From Phosphoribacter sp037045055 (lineage in GTDB: Bacteria > Actinomycetota > Actinomycetes > Actinomycetales > Dermatophilaceae), in contig JBAOHJ010000001.1 of the NCBI GenBank assembly GCA_037045055.1, positions 496,001 to 560,000 of the forward strand: a stretch of 64,000 nt of DNA. Reading direction: 5' to 3'. The position numbers were made by a program, and so were the translations under genes. Position 1 is the stretch's first letter; each line of letters opens with the position of its first letter. The notes beneath the pieces are model-generated. The model was not told the DNA's origin. It made no database searches and saw nothing but the letters and a program-made list of their open reading frames with translations. Shown here in pieces: positions 54,485-63,706 of this stretch.

Positions 54485-54931
54485 TTACGGTAGGCCGGCC
54501 CCGGGCCTGGATGCTTCTCGATTCCTGACCGGTCTGGTGGCCTGCTTGACCAGACACGACGGCGCCCCGGCGGTGTCCGCCGACACCGCACGCCGGTAGG
54601 CCCCTGGCGGCATCCCGACCAGCTCGGTGAACCGGGTGCTGAACGTCCCCAACGAGGCGCACCCGACGGCGTGACAGACCTCGGTGACGCTCAGGTCGCC
54701 ACGTCGCAGCAGGGCCATGGCGCGTTCGATCCGCCGGGTCATCAGGTAGCTGTACACCGACTCCCCATAGGCCGCGCGGAACTGCCGACTCAGGTGCCCC
54801 GCCGAGACGTGGACGCCGCGCGCCAACGCCTCGACGTCCAGCGGCAGCGCGTAGTCCCGGTCGATCCGGTCGCGCACCCGCCGCAGCAGCGCCAGCTCGC
54901 GCAGGCGTGGCTCGGGAGGGCGACTGGTCAC
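54485..54931 (-). CDS. AraC-family regulator
   Basis: This 148-residue protein is essentially a stand-alone AraC DNA-binding domain: two helix-turn-helix motifs within residues 12-115 (VHVSAGHLSRQFRAAYGESVYSYL and VCHAVGCASLGTFSTRFTEL). It lacks the usual sensor domain. GTG 54931 directly abuts a GGAGG, so a slightly different start is possible. It most likely controls the VOC and DUF1801-like genes just downstream. It ends in the rare stop TAA. Confidence 0.86.
   Translation of the reverse strand: MTSRPPEPRLRELALLRRVRDRIDRDYALPLDVEALARGVHVSAGHLSRQFRAAYGESVYSYLMTRRIERAMALLRRGDLSVTEVCHAVGCASLGTFSTRFTELVGMPPGAYRRAVSADTAGAPSCLVKQATRPVRNREASRPGAGLP
54487..54492 (-). promoter_or_regulatory. -10 element (TACCGT) for the VOC gene, leaderless
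   Basis: On the minus strand TACCGT ends six bases before ATG 54480 and overlaps the AraC stop codon, so the VOC gene can be transcribed apart from its regulator. Confidence 0.5.
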
Positions 54932-54985
54932 CCTCCGATGCTGCCACGCCCGGGGCGACCCGGGCGTGGCATCGCAGTGGGCGGT

Positions 54986-56467
54986 TCAGTTGCCGGTGAG
55001 CTTCTCCCGCAGCGCTGCCAGGGCCTCGTCCGAGGCCAGGGTGCCGGTGCTGGGCGTCGCACTCGCGGAGGAGTCCGACGTCCCGCTGGAGGAGGAGTAC
55101 GAGCTGGGCACGTCGCCGGCCGCGACGGCGGCCTCCGAATCGGCCTTGGAGGCCGCCTCCACCTGGGCCTTGTGCGCCTCCCACCGGGCGTGCGCCTCGG
55201 CGTACTGCTTCTCCCAGCGCTCCCGCTGCGACTCGAAGCCAGGCAGCCACTCGTTGGTCGTCGGGTCGAAGCCCTCCGGGTACTTGTAGTTGCCCTGCTC
55301 GTCGTACTCGGCGGCCATGCCGTAGAGGGTCGGGTCGAACTCGGCCACCGACAGCGAGGCGTCGTTGGCCTGCTTGAGCGACAGGGAGATGCGCCGGCGC
55401 TCCAGGTCGATGTCGATGACCTTGACGAAGATCTCGTCGCCCACCTGCACGACCTGCTCGGGCAGCTCGACGTGACGTTCGGCGAGCTCGGAGATGTGCA
55501 CGAGCCCCTCGATGCCGTCGTCGACCCGCACGAACGCGCCGAAGGGCACCAGCTTGGTGACCTTGCCGGGTACCACCTGCCCGATGGCGTGGGTGCGGGC
55601 GAAGTGCTGCCAGGGGTCCTCCTGGGTGGCCTTGAGCGACAACGAGACCCGCTCGCGGTCCATGTCGACGTCGAGGACCTCCACGGTGACTTCGGTGCCG
55701 ACCTCGACGACCTCGCTGGGGTGGTCGATGTGCTTCCAGGACAGCTCGCTGACGTGCACCAGGCCGTCGACCCCACCGAGGTCGACGAAGGCGCCGAAGT
55801 TGACGATGCTGCTGACCACGCCGGAGCGCACCTGGCCCTTGGCCAGCTCCTTGAGGAACGACGTGCGGACCTCGGACTGGGTCTGCTCCAGCCAGGCCCG
55901 ACGCGAGAGCACGACGTTGTTGCGGTTCTTGTCCAGCTCGATGATCTTGGCCTCGATCTGCTTGCCGACGTAGGGCTGCAGGTCGCGCACGCGTCGCATC
56001 TCCACCAGCGAGGCCGGCAGGAAGCCTCGCAGGCCGATGTCGAGGATGAGCCCGCCCTTGACGACCTCGATGACGGTGCCGGTGACGACGCCGTCCTCCT
56101 CCTTGACCTTCTCGATCGTGCCCCAGGCGCGCTCGTACTGCGCACGCTTCTTGGACAGGATCAGGCGGCCCTCCTTGTCCTCCTTCTGCAGGACGAGGGC
56201 CTCGACCTCGTCGCCGACCGAGACCACGTCGGCCGGGTCGACGTCGTGCTTGATGGACAGCTCGCGCGAGGGGATGACGCCCTCGGTCTTGTAGCCGATG
56301 TCGAGCAGGACCTCGTCCCGGTCGACCTTGACGATGCGACCTTCGACGATGTCGCCGTCGTTGAAATCCTTGATCGTCGCGTCGATGGCGGCGATGAGGT
56401 CTTCCTCGGTGCCGATGTCGTTGACGGCTACCGTGGGCGCGGTCTTCGAGACCGTGGTGGTGGTCAT
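54986..56467 (-). CDS. rpsA: 30S ribosomal protein S1
   Basis: S1 helps bring mRNA to the ribosome. The 493-residue protein has four S1 RNA-binding repeats, starting near residues 35 (GDIVEGRIVKVDRDEVLLDIGYKTEG), 125, 210 and 297, the actinobacterial number. It ends with a long acidic and Ser-rich tail (from about residue 430) that is poorly conserved. ATG 56467 gives MTTTTVSKT. An GGAGC about 12 bases upstream is a weak ribosome-binding site. It normally neighbours coaE; here the cbb block lies between. Confidence 0.96.
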   Translation of the reverse strand: MTTTTVSKTAPTVAVNDIGTEEDLIAAIDATIKDFNDGDIVEGRIVKVDRDEVLLDIGYKTEGVIPSRELSIKHDVDPADVVSVGDEVEALVLQKEDKEGRLILSKKRAQYERAWGTIEKVKEEDGVVTGTVIEVVKGGLILDIGLRGFLPASLVEMRRVRDLQPYVGKQIEAKIIELDKNRNNVVLSRRAWLEQTQSEVRTSFLKELAKGQVRSGVVSSIVNFGAFVDLGGVDGLVHVSELSWKHIDHPSEVVEVGTEVTVEVLDVDMDRERVSLSLKATQEDPWQHFARTHAIGQVVPGKVTKLVPFGAFVRVDDGIEGLVHISELAERHVELPEQVVQVGDEIFVKVIDIDLERRRISLSLKQANDASLSVAEFDPTLYGMAAEYDEQGNYKYPEGFDPTTNEWLPGFESQRERWEKQYAEAHARWEAHKAQVEAASKADSEAAVAAGDVPSSYSSSSGTSDSSASATPSTGTLASDEALAALREKLTGN

Positions 56468-56895
56468 GTAGTTAGGAGCTCCGCACGTGGCCAGGTCAGG
56501 GTGGCATGACCGCTCGCCACGTTGGCGGATCTGCCATTTGGACTGATTTGTCGGCATACGTGCCATGGCAGCGTCCACCGTGCGCCCCGCGAGGGGCCAG
56601 CCAAGGTTACCGGCCGGCATACCGGCGGGTCAAAGGGTCCCGCCCCCGGGAGCGCCCGCCTCGCGCCCGGCGCGCCGCCCCCCGATCGGCCGGCGCGGTG
56701 CGTTCGCGATGTCGCCCGTCGAACGCCGGCCCGTCGCCTCTCGACCGGCCGGTCGGCCACCGCTAGTTTGTCGTCACACCGCCGACCCCTGCCGCACGCT
56801 CGAACATCCGCGGCCCGGCCTGCCTGGCAGCGGCCCACCGGCCGCCCTCGCCGTGTCCCTGCGCGCACCGCCAGCCGATCCGTCAGGAGTCCAAC
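56468..56895. other. 428-base intergenic region between divergent rpsA and the MFS gene
   Basis: It must hold the rpsA promoter, but no confident -10 was found. Two GTATGCC-type words occur at 56554 and 56613. The left part is relatively AT-rich (56536-56552). AGGAG at 56885-56889 is the ribosome-binding site of the MFS gene. Short open frames here lack ribosome-binding sites or family sequence and were not accepted. Confidence 0.6.
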
Positions 56896-58874
56896 ATGAC
56901 GCAAGCACCCGCCGCCCCCGCCGCCCTGCTCGCCGATCCGGCCCTGGAGGCCAAGCGTCGCCGGACGGTCCTGTGGGTCGTCGCCATCGCCACCGTCGGG
57001 CTGATCTTCGACGGCTACGACCTGGTCGTCTACGGCGTCATCCTGCCGATGTTCACCAAGAATCCCGGGCTCATCGGCCCGGTCGACGCGACCACGGGCG
57101 GTCTGCTGGGCAGCTACGCCCTGTTCGGTGTGCTCATCGGCGCCCTGGGCGCGGGCACGGTCGGTGACCTCATCGGTCGGCGCAAGGTCATGCTGGTCTC
57201 GTTCTTCTGGTTCGCCGCCGGCATGTTCGTCACGTCGTTCATGACGTCCACGTCGACCTTCGGGTGGATGCGGTTCGTCACCGGACTGGGGATCGGGGCG
57301 ATCGCCGGGACGACGGGCGCGCTGGGTCGGAGTTCGCCCCACCGGGGCGCAAGAACCTCTACAACGCGATCAGCTACGCGGGGGTGCCGATCGGCAGCAT
57401 GCTCGCGGCGTTGCTGGCGATCTGGCTGGCCGACGCCGTGGGGTGGACGGGCCTGTTCCGGATCGGCGCCCTGCCGCTGGTGACCTTGCTCCCCCTGGCC
57501 TACCTGAAGATGCCCGAGTCGGTGTCCTGGCTGGTGTCTCGGGGGCGGATCGAGCAGGCTCGGGTCATCTCCGCCAAGACGGGTATGCCGTTGACCGCCG
57601 AGACGGCCAGCACGGCCGCCACTGCCGCCGAGCCGGCCAAGCAGCAGGGCGCACCCGGCTTCGCGGGCCTGTTCAGCTCCTACTACCTGCTCGCCACCAT
57701 CCTGCTCGGGCTGATGAGCTTCACCGGCCTCATGGTGGTCTACATGCTGCAGACCTGGCTGCCGACCCTGCTGGGCCCGCTGCTGGGCAGCAGCTCCGCG
57801 TTGTGGATCCTCTTCTTCGTCAACGCCGGTGCCGCCGTGGGTGCGCTGTTCGCCTCCCGCGCCGCGGACCGTTTCGGTCCGAAGCCGGTCGTCGCGGCAT
57901 GCTTCCTCGTCGGGGCGGTGTTCATCTTCCTGCTGACCACGACCCGCTCGGTGGGCCTGCTCGTGCCGATCGCCCTGCTCGTGGGCCTGGGCTCCAGCGG
58001 CACCCAGATCCTCATCTACGGCATGGTCGCCAACTACTACCGCACCAACGTCCGCGGGGCGGCGGTGGCCTGGTGTGCCGGCTTCGGACGGCTGGGCGGC
58101 GTCGGCGGGCCCTATCTCGGCGGCATCCTCGCGGCTACCTTCGCGACGACCGCGCAGGTGACCGCCAACCCGAGCGCCGGCAACCCGGTCTTCTACGTCA
58201 TCGCCGGCGTGGCCGTCCTGGGCATGGCCTTCTGTCTGGTGGTGCCACGCTCGAAGGACCACCCGGTCGCCGTCCAGCTCGCCCAGACGGCTCCCTCGGT
58301 GCCGCCGGGCCCAGCCCCGGTGATCACCGCGCCGACCCCACCGATCGCAGCCTCGACGACGTCGGGCCCCGCGGCGGCCCCGGCGGCCGACTCGGCCGCC
58401 CGCGCGACCGGGTCCCCGCTGCCTCGGCCGCGGCTCTACTCGCGAATCCTCGTGGCCATCGACCCGACCCCGACGCGCGAGCACGAGCAGGTCATGCGGC
58501 GGTGCCACGAGCTGGGCCAGATCACCGGTGCGTCGATCCACGTCCTGTACGTGGCTCCCGGACACGTCGTGCCGCAGAGCGACCGGTCGCTCGGCTCCGG
58601 CGTCGACGCCGACGTCGGCGCCGCCGACCGGGCCGCGATGCAGTCCTTCGTCGACTCGCTGGCCGCGTCGGGCATCGAGGCGCACGGCGAGATCGTGGCG
58701 GCCACCGAGCACGACATCGCCCAGGTGATCCTCGACCGGGCCACCGAGCACGACGTCGACCTGATCGTCCTCGGGCACGAGCTGCACGTGAAGGGGCGGC
58801 ACGCCCACGTGGCCGAGCGGGTCCTGGACAGCCACCCGCACCGCTCCATCCTGCTGGCCAAGCCCCCGGCCTGA
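56896..58874 (+). pseudogene. MFS transporter fused to a universal stress domain, broken by a -1 frameshift
   Basis: From ATG 56896 an AAHS-like MFS protein is read: FDGYDLVVYGVILP in the first membrane segment, then GDLIGRRKVML. At about residue 143 (near 57324-57328) the frame is lost. Homologous sequence continues in another frame from EFAPPGRKNLYN to TGA 58874. One added base restores 659 residues. The repaired protein has about 12 membrane segments, then a Pro/Ala linker and a C-terminal universal stress domain (about 515-659, from YSRILVAID). That domain lacks the ATP-binding G-2x-G-9x-G(S/T) motif. The substrate is unknown; AAHS relatives carry aromatic acids. Confidence 0.83.
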
Positions 58875-58932
58875 CCGACCCGGCCGGGCGGGCAGGCGCC
58901 ACCGCAGGGGCGCGGGCCACCACAATGGACCC

Positions 58933-59733
58933 ATGGACGGCCAGGTGACCCGCCGGGCGGCGGACCAGCAGGAGACGGTGGAGGCCAACCGGGCGTGGTG
59001 GGACGCTGAGGCCGGCGACTACTACCTCGAGCACGGCGGGTTCCTCGGCGACTCCGACTTCGTCTGGGGGCCGGAAGGCCTGCGCGAGGCCGATGCCCGG
59101 CTGCTCGGGGACCTCACGGGTCGGCGGGTCCTGGAGATCGGGGCCGGGGCCGCCCAGTGCTCGCGATGGATCGCCGAGCAGGGCGGCACGGTCGCCGCGA
59201 CCGACCTGTCGATGGGGATGCTGGCGCAGGGCCGGGCAATCGACGCGACGGCACCGGGGGGGCCGGTGGTGCCGTTGCTGCAGTGCGACGGACTGCTGCT
59301 GCCGTTCGCCGACGCGAGTTTCGAGGTCGTCTTCACGGCATACGGGGTGGTGCCGTTCGTCGCCGACTCGTCCGCGCTCATGCGGCAGGTATGCCGCGTG
59401 CTCGCCCCCGGCGGCCGGTTCGTGTTCTCCACGACCCACCCGTTCCGATGGACGCTGCCCGACGACCCGGGCGAGGCCGGGCTGACCGTGCGTTTCTCGT
59501 ACTTCGACCGCACCCCCTACGTCGAGCAGGACGAGTCGGGTCGGGCCACGTACGTCGAGCACCATCGCACGGTGGGCGACCGGGTCCGGGAGGCCGTCGG
59601 CGCGGGTCTTCGGGTGCTCGACGTCGTGGAGCCCAGCTGGCCGCCCGACAACGCCCAGGTCTGGGGCGGCTGGTCGCCGATGCGGGGCGCGCTGCTGCCC
59701 GGCACGCTGATCCTCGTGGCCGAGAGGCCCTGA
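58933..59733 (+). CDS. Class I SAM-dependent methyltransferase
   Basis: This 266-residue protein has the SAM-binding motif VLEIGAGAAQCSRW near residue 60, ATDLSMGML as motif II and LAPGGRFVFST as motif III, the Methyltransf_11 pattern. The N-terminal NRAWWDAEAGDYYLEHG is common in actinobacterial members with unknown substrates. CACAAT lies six bases before ATG 58933 and may be a leaderless -10. It ends one base before the convergent stop of the next gene. Confidence 0.86.
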   Translation: MDGQVTRRAADQQETVEANRAWWDAEAGDYYLEHGGFLGDSDFVWGPEGLREADARLLGDLTGRRVLEIGAGAAQCSRWIAEQGGTVAATDLSMGMLAQGRAIDATAPGGPVVPLLQCDGLLLPFADASFEVVFTAYGVVPFVADSSALMRQVCRVLAPGGRFVFSTTHPFRWTLPDDPGEAGLTVRFSYFDRTPYVEQDESGRATYVEHHRTVGDRVREAVGAGLRVLDVVEPSWPPDNAQVWGGWSPMRGALLPGTLILVAERP

Positions 59734-60165
59734 CTACCAGCCCGCCAGCCACCGCTGGACGTCCTGCGCGAAGGCCGTGACGCCGCGCTGGAGCGCCTCC
59801 ACGGCCCCGGCGTCGACGCGCACCTGCACCACCGGGTGGCCGGCGCTGGCCAGCACGGCCGCGGCCGTCACCCCGGCCACCACACCCGCCACGACCGCTG
59901 GCCACCGGGTGCCCCTGCCGGCGGGGCGGACCGGGTCTGCCGAGGTGCCCACGGACAGGCGGTGCCGCCCGCGGCGCAGCCACAGGGCGACCAGAGCGCT
60001 GGCGACGGTCGCGACTACGGTCACCACCGCCGCCCCCGGGAGCGTGCCGGCCAGGCGCAGGCGGGCCGCCAGGGCGGCGGCGAGCACGGAGCCCAGCGTC
60101 GTGGCGACCAGCTGGGTCAGCGACAGATCGAGGGTGGGTCGGGGGCGTTCGGTCTCAGGAGTCAT
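59734..60165 (-). CDS. Small membrane protein of unknown function
   Basis: This 143-residue protein has hydrophobic stretches at about 20-35, 43-62 and 87-107. The intervening loop is Arg-rich and the C-terminal end is polar (VEALQRGVTAFAQDVQRWL). I recognise no family. ATG 60165 is the likely start; an in-frame upstream GTG would add about ten residues. A candidate Crp-type site lies about 80 bases upstream. Confidence 0.6.
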   Translation of the reverse strand: MTPETERPRPTLDLSLTQLVATTLGSVLAAALAARLRLAGTLPGAAVVTVVATVASALVALWLRRGRHRLSVGTSADPVRPAGRGTRWPAVVAGVVAGVTAAAVLASAGHPVVQVRVDAGAVEALQRGVTAFAQDVQRWLAGW

Positions 60166-60242
60166 CGTGGGTGCGGGTCGGGGCCGGTGTCCGACAGGGG
60201 CCAACGACGCGACCCGGGCGGTGTTTCCCCACCCGGCCCAAG

Positions 60243-60258
60243 TGTGATCCACCTCACC
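60243..60258. promoter_or_regulatory. Candidate Crp/GlxR-type site, TGTGA-N6-TCACC
   Basis: TGTGATCCACCTCACC matches the TGTGA-N6-TCACA dyad of Crp-family regulators at all but the last base. It lies about 80 bases upstream of the small membrane protein gene and downstream of polA, so the former is the likely target. Confidence 0.5.
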
Positions 60259-60377
60259 TGGCGCGGCCGAGTGGTGGCCGGGGCGCTCGGGGGCCGTCCC
60301 TGGGCCTGAGCCGGGGCCTGAGCCGGGGCCGGGGCCGGGGCGCCCGGGGGCAGCCGGGGGGCATGGGCCGGCGGCCC

Positions 60378-63068
60378 TCAGTGCGCCGCCTCGTGCCAGG
60401 AGTGCCCGACCCCCACGCTGACCTCCAGTGGCACGTCCATCGCCACGGCCGCCCCCATCTCGCGACGGACCAAGGCCTCGACGTCGACCCGCTCGCCCGC
60501 GGCCACCTCCAGGACGAGCTCGTCGTGCACCTGCAGCAGGATGCGCGAGCCGGCCCCGGCGTCGCGCAGCCCCCGGTCCACCCGCAGCATGGCGACCTTC
60601 ATGATGTCGGCGGCCGAGCCCTGGATCGGGGCATTGAGAGCCATCCGCTCGGCCATCTCGCGGCGCTGGCGGTTGTCGGAGGTGAGGTCGGGCAGGTAGC
60701 GCCGACGCCCGAGCATGGTCGCGGTGTAGCCAGTGCGCCGGGCGTCGTCGACGAGCCGATGCAGGTAGTCGCGCACCTCCCCGAAGCGCAGGAAGTACTC
60801 GTCCATGAGCGCCTTGGCCTCGGTGGTCGAGATCGACAGCTGCCGGGACAACCCGAACGCCGACAGGCCGTACGCCAGCCCGTAGGACATCGCCTTGATC
60901 TTCGAGCGCATGGCCGCCGTGACCTGCGCCGCCGGCACGCCGAACACCCGAGCAGCGACGAACGAGTGCAAATCCTCCCCGGACCGGAAGGCGTCGATGA
61001 GCCCGTCGTCGCCGGACAGGTGGGCCATCACGCGCATCTCGATCTGGCTGTAGTCGACCGACATCAGCGAGTCGTAGCCGGGTCCCACGACGAACATCTC
61101 CCGGATCCGGCGGCCCTCCTCGGTGCGGATCGGGACGTTCTGCAGGTTGGGGTCGGTGGAGGAGAGCCGGCCGGTGGCGGCGATCGTCTGCAGGTAGGTC
61201 GTGTGCACCCGCCCGTCGTCGGCGATCGACTTGAGCAGGCCCTCGACGGTGACCCGCAACCGCGCGGCGTCCCGGTGGCGCAGCAGCGCCTCCAGGAACG
61301 GGTGCGGCTGCCTGTCGTGCAGCTCGGTCAGCGCGTCGGCATCGGTGGTGTAGCCGGTCTTGGTGCGCTTGGTCTTGGGCAGGCCGAGCTGGTCGAAGAG
61401 CACCTCCTGCACCTGTTTGGGGCTGCCGAGGTTGACGTCGCGACGCCCGATGGCCTCCCACGCGTCCTCTTGCGCCTCACGCACGGCCGCCGCGAAGTCG
61501 GCCTCCAGGCTCGTGAGCGCGGCCTCGTCGACGGCGATCCCGGCCCGCTCCATCCGCGCGAGCACGTCGACCAGCGGCAGCTCGACCTCGCGCAGCAGCG
61601 GCATGCCCTCGGTGCGCGCCAACTCGGCATCCAGCGCGTCGGCCAGGTCGCCGACCGCCCGCGCGGCCACCATGGCCGCCGACGCCTCGGTCTGCTCGTC
61701 CCCCAGGTCCAGCAGCCCCTGGCCGGTGTCGGTGGTCTCCCGGCGCAGCTCGCGGCGTAACAGGCGCAGCGCGAGATCGCCCAGGTCGTAGGAGCGTTGG
61801 TCGGGCTTGACGAGGTAGGCCGCCAGGGCGGTGTCGCTGGTGAGCCCGGCGAGGGTCCACCCCCGGGCGGTGAGGGCCTGGGAGGGCCCCTTGGCGTCGT
61901 GCATCGCCTTGGGCCTGGCCGGGTCGGCGAGCCAGGCCGCCACGGCGGCGTCGCCGGCCGCGTCCAGACCCTCGAGATCGACGTATGCCGCGGGCCCGCC
62001 CCCGGTGGCCACGGCCAGCCCGTGCGCGTCGCCGGTGCCGCGCCCCCACCGGCCGAGGACCTGCACGCCTGCCCGCTCTGCGGGTCGCACGTGCTGGGCG
62101 AGCCACACCGGCACATCCGCAGCGGCGAGCACCTCGCCCTGCACCTCGAAACCGGCCTCGGCCTCCTCGGGCGCCGCCTCGAAGGTGGTGAAGAGGCGCT
62201 CGCGCAGGACCCGGAACTCCAGGGCGTCGAAGACCTGGTGCACCTGCTCGCGGTCCCAGCCCTGTCGAGCCAGGTCCTCGACGCGCACCGGCAGGGGCAG
62301 GTCGCGCACCAGCTGGTTGAGCCGGCGGTTGCGCAGCACCCCGTCGAGGTTGGCCCGTAGGGCCTCGCCGACCTTGCCCCCGATCTCGCCGACGTGCGCG
62401 ACCACGCCCTCCAGCCCGGCATACTGCCCCAGCCATTTGGCCGCCGTCTTGGGCCCGACACCCGGGACACCGGCGAGGTTGTCGGAGGACTCGCCGACCA
62501 GGGCGGCCAGGTCGCCGTAGCGCTCCGGCCCGACGCCGTAGCGCGCGGCGACGGCCGCCGGTGTCATCCTGGCCATCTCCGACACCCCGCGCGTGGGGTA
62601 GAGCACCGTCACCGTGTCGGACACCAGCTGGAACGCGTCGCGGTCGCCGGTGCAGATGAGCACGTCGACGCCCTGCTCGACGGCCTGGGTGGTCAACGTC
62701 GCGATGACGTCGTCGGCCTCGAACCCCGGCGCCTCGACGTAGGGGATGCGCAAGGCGTCGAGCACCTCGCGCAGCAGCGGGATCTGGCCGGAGAACTCGG
62801 TCGGCGTGGTAGAGCGACCGGCCTTGTAGTCGGCGTACTCCACCGACCGGAAGGTCTCCCGGGACACGTCGAAGGCCACGGCGACGTGGGTGGGCACCTC
62901 GTCGCGCAGGACGTTGATGAGCATCGAGGTGAAGCCGTAGACCGCGTTGGTGTGCTGCCCGGTCTTGGTGGAGAAGTTCTCGGCGGGCAGCGCGTAGAAG
63001 GCGCGGTAGGCCAGCGAATGCCCGTCGAGCAACAACAGCCGATCGGCGGACGGCCCGGGGGTCACCAC
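60378..63068 (-). CDS. polA: DNA polymerase I
   Basis: The 896-residue protein has an N-terminal 5'-3' exonuclease domain (about 1-300, LLLLDGHSLAYRAF, CTGDRDAFQL). A middle exonuclease-like domain follows, whose proofreading acidic motifs look degenerate (VDLEGLD, HDAKG). The polymerase domain (about 515-896) has motif A VDYSQIEMRVMAHL, motif B SKIKAMSYGLAYGL and motif C QVHDELVLEV. GTG 63068 is chosen because TAGGCT lies seven bases upstream. A longer frame would run into the divergent thioesterase gene. The length matches M. tuberculosis PolA (904). Confidence 0.96.
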   Translation of the reverse strand: MVTPGPSADRLLLLDGHSLAYRAFYALPAENFSTKTGQHTNAVYGFTSMLINVLRDEVPTHVAVAFDVSRETFRSVEYADYKAGRSTTPTEFSGQIPLLREVLDALRIPYVEAPGFEADDVIATLTTQAVEQGVDVLICTGDRDAFQLVSDTVTVLYPTRGVSEMARMTPAAVAARYGVGPERYGDLAALVGESSDNLAGVPGVGPKTAAKWLGQYAGLEGVVAHVGEIGGKVGEALRANLDGVLRNRRLNQLVRDLPLPVRVEDLARQGWDREQVHQVFDALEFRVLRERLFTTFEAAPEEAEAGFEVQGEVLAAADVPVWLAQHVRPAERAGVQVLGRWGRGTGDAHGLAVATGGGPAAYVDLEGLDAAGDAAVAAWLADPARPKAMHDAKGPSQALTARGWTLAGLTSDTALAAYLVKPDQRSYDLGDLALRLLRRELRRETTDTGQGLLDLGDEQTEASAAMVAARAVGDLADALDAELARTEGMPLLREVELPLVDVLARMERAGIAVDEAALTSLEADFAAAVREAQEDAWEAIGRRDVNLGSPKQVQEVLFDQLGLPKTKRTKTGYTTDADALTELHDRQPHPFLEALLRHRDAARLRVTVEGLLKSIADDGRVHTTYLQTIAATGRLSSTDPNLQNVPIRTEEGRRIREMFVVGPGYDSLMSVDYSQIEMRVMAHLSGDDGLIDAFRSGEDLHSFVAARVFGVPAAQVTAAMRSKIKAMSYGLAYGLSAFGLSRQLSISTTEAKALMDEYFLRFGEVRDYLHRLVDDARRTGYTATMLGRRRYLPDLTSDNRQRREMAERMALNAPIQGSAADIMKVAMLRVDRGLRDAGAGSRILLQVHDELVLEVAAGERVDVEALVRREMGAAVAMDVPLEVSVGVGHSWHEAAH

Positions 63069-63075
63069 GTGTGGC

Positions 63076-63081
63076 AGCCTA
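63076..63081 (-). promoter_or_regulatory. -10 element (TAGGCT) for polA, leaderless
   Basis: On the minus strand TAGGCT ends seven bases before GTG 63068. It sits only six bases from the divergent thioesterase start, so it decides the polA start. Confidence 0.68.
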
Positions 63082-63087
63082 TGCCCT

Positions 63088-63543
63088 GTGTCCGACACCC
63101 CCACCGCCTCGCGGGCCCGCGCGGTCCACTGGGACGTCCTCGGCGAGGTCAACCAGGGCAGCGCCGGCACCCTCTCGGACCGGATGGGCATCGTCTACAC
63201 GCAGGTGACGCCCGAGCGGGTCGTCGCGACGATGCCGGTCGCCGGCAACACCCAGCCCTACGGCCTGCTGCACGGGGGGGCCTCGGTGGTGCTCGCCGAG
63301 TCCGTCGGGTCGGTGCTCGCCGTGGTGTCGGCCGGCCCGGGGCGCACCGCGGTGGGGGTGGAGATCAACGCCACCCATCATCGGCCGGCCACCTCCGGCC
63401 AGGTCACCGGCGTGGCCACCCCCCTGTCCGTGGGCCGGACCATGGGCACCTTCGACGTCGTCGTGTCCGACGAGGCCGGCCGCCGGGTGTGCACCTGCCG
63501 GTTCACCGCGCACCTGAGGGACGAGCCGATCCGGCCCCGCTGA
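63088..63543 (+). CDS. PaaI-family hotdog thioesterase
   Basis: This 151-residue hotdog protein has QPYGLLHGGASVVLAESVGS, the helix motif with the catalytic His/Glu region of PaaI-type acyl-CoA thioesterases, and GVEINATHHRPATSG in the central strands. A similar gene is a frequent neighbour of polA in actinobacteria. The substrate is probably a hydroxyphenylacetyl-CoA or menaquinone-pathway thioester by family, but this is not shown. GTG 63088 is the first start after the polA promoter. Confidence 0.87.
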   Translation: MSDTPTASRARAVHWDVLGEVNQGSAGTLSDRMGIVYTQVTPERVVATMPVAGNTQPYGLLHGGASVVLAESVGSVLAVVSAGPGRTAVGVEINATHHRPATSGQVTGVATPLSVGRTMGTFDVVVSDEAGRRVCTCRFTAHLRDEPIRPR

Positions 63544-63706
63544 GCGGTCCGCTCGACCGAGGGCGCCCGGCCCCGCTGAGCGGTCCGCGCGACCGAGGGC
63601 GCGTGAGACGGCATACCGGGCGGGCGGGACCCCCCTGCGGCGACGCGCGCGGGGCGGAGCAGAATCGGTCGAGGAACCGACACCGCAAGCCTCGCAAGGA
63701 GGCACC

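Noticed and set aside
63068..63191. Longer polA start reaching into the thioesterase gene
   Set aside because: The extra 41 residues are antisense to the thioesterase N terminus. The TAGGCT box seven bases before GTG 63068 supports the shorter protein.
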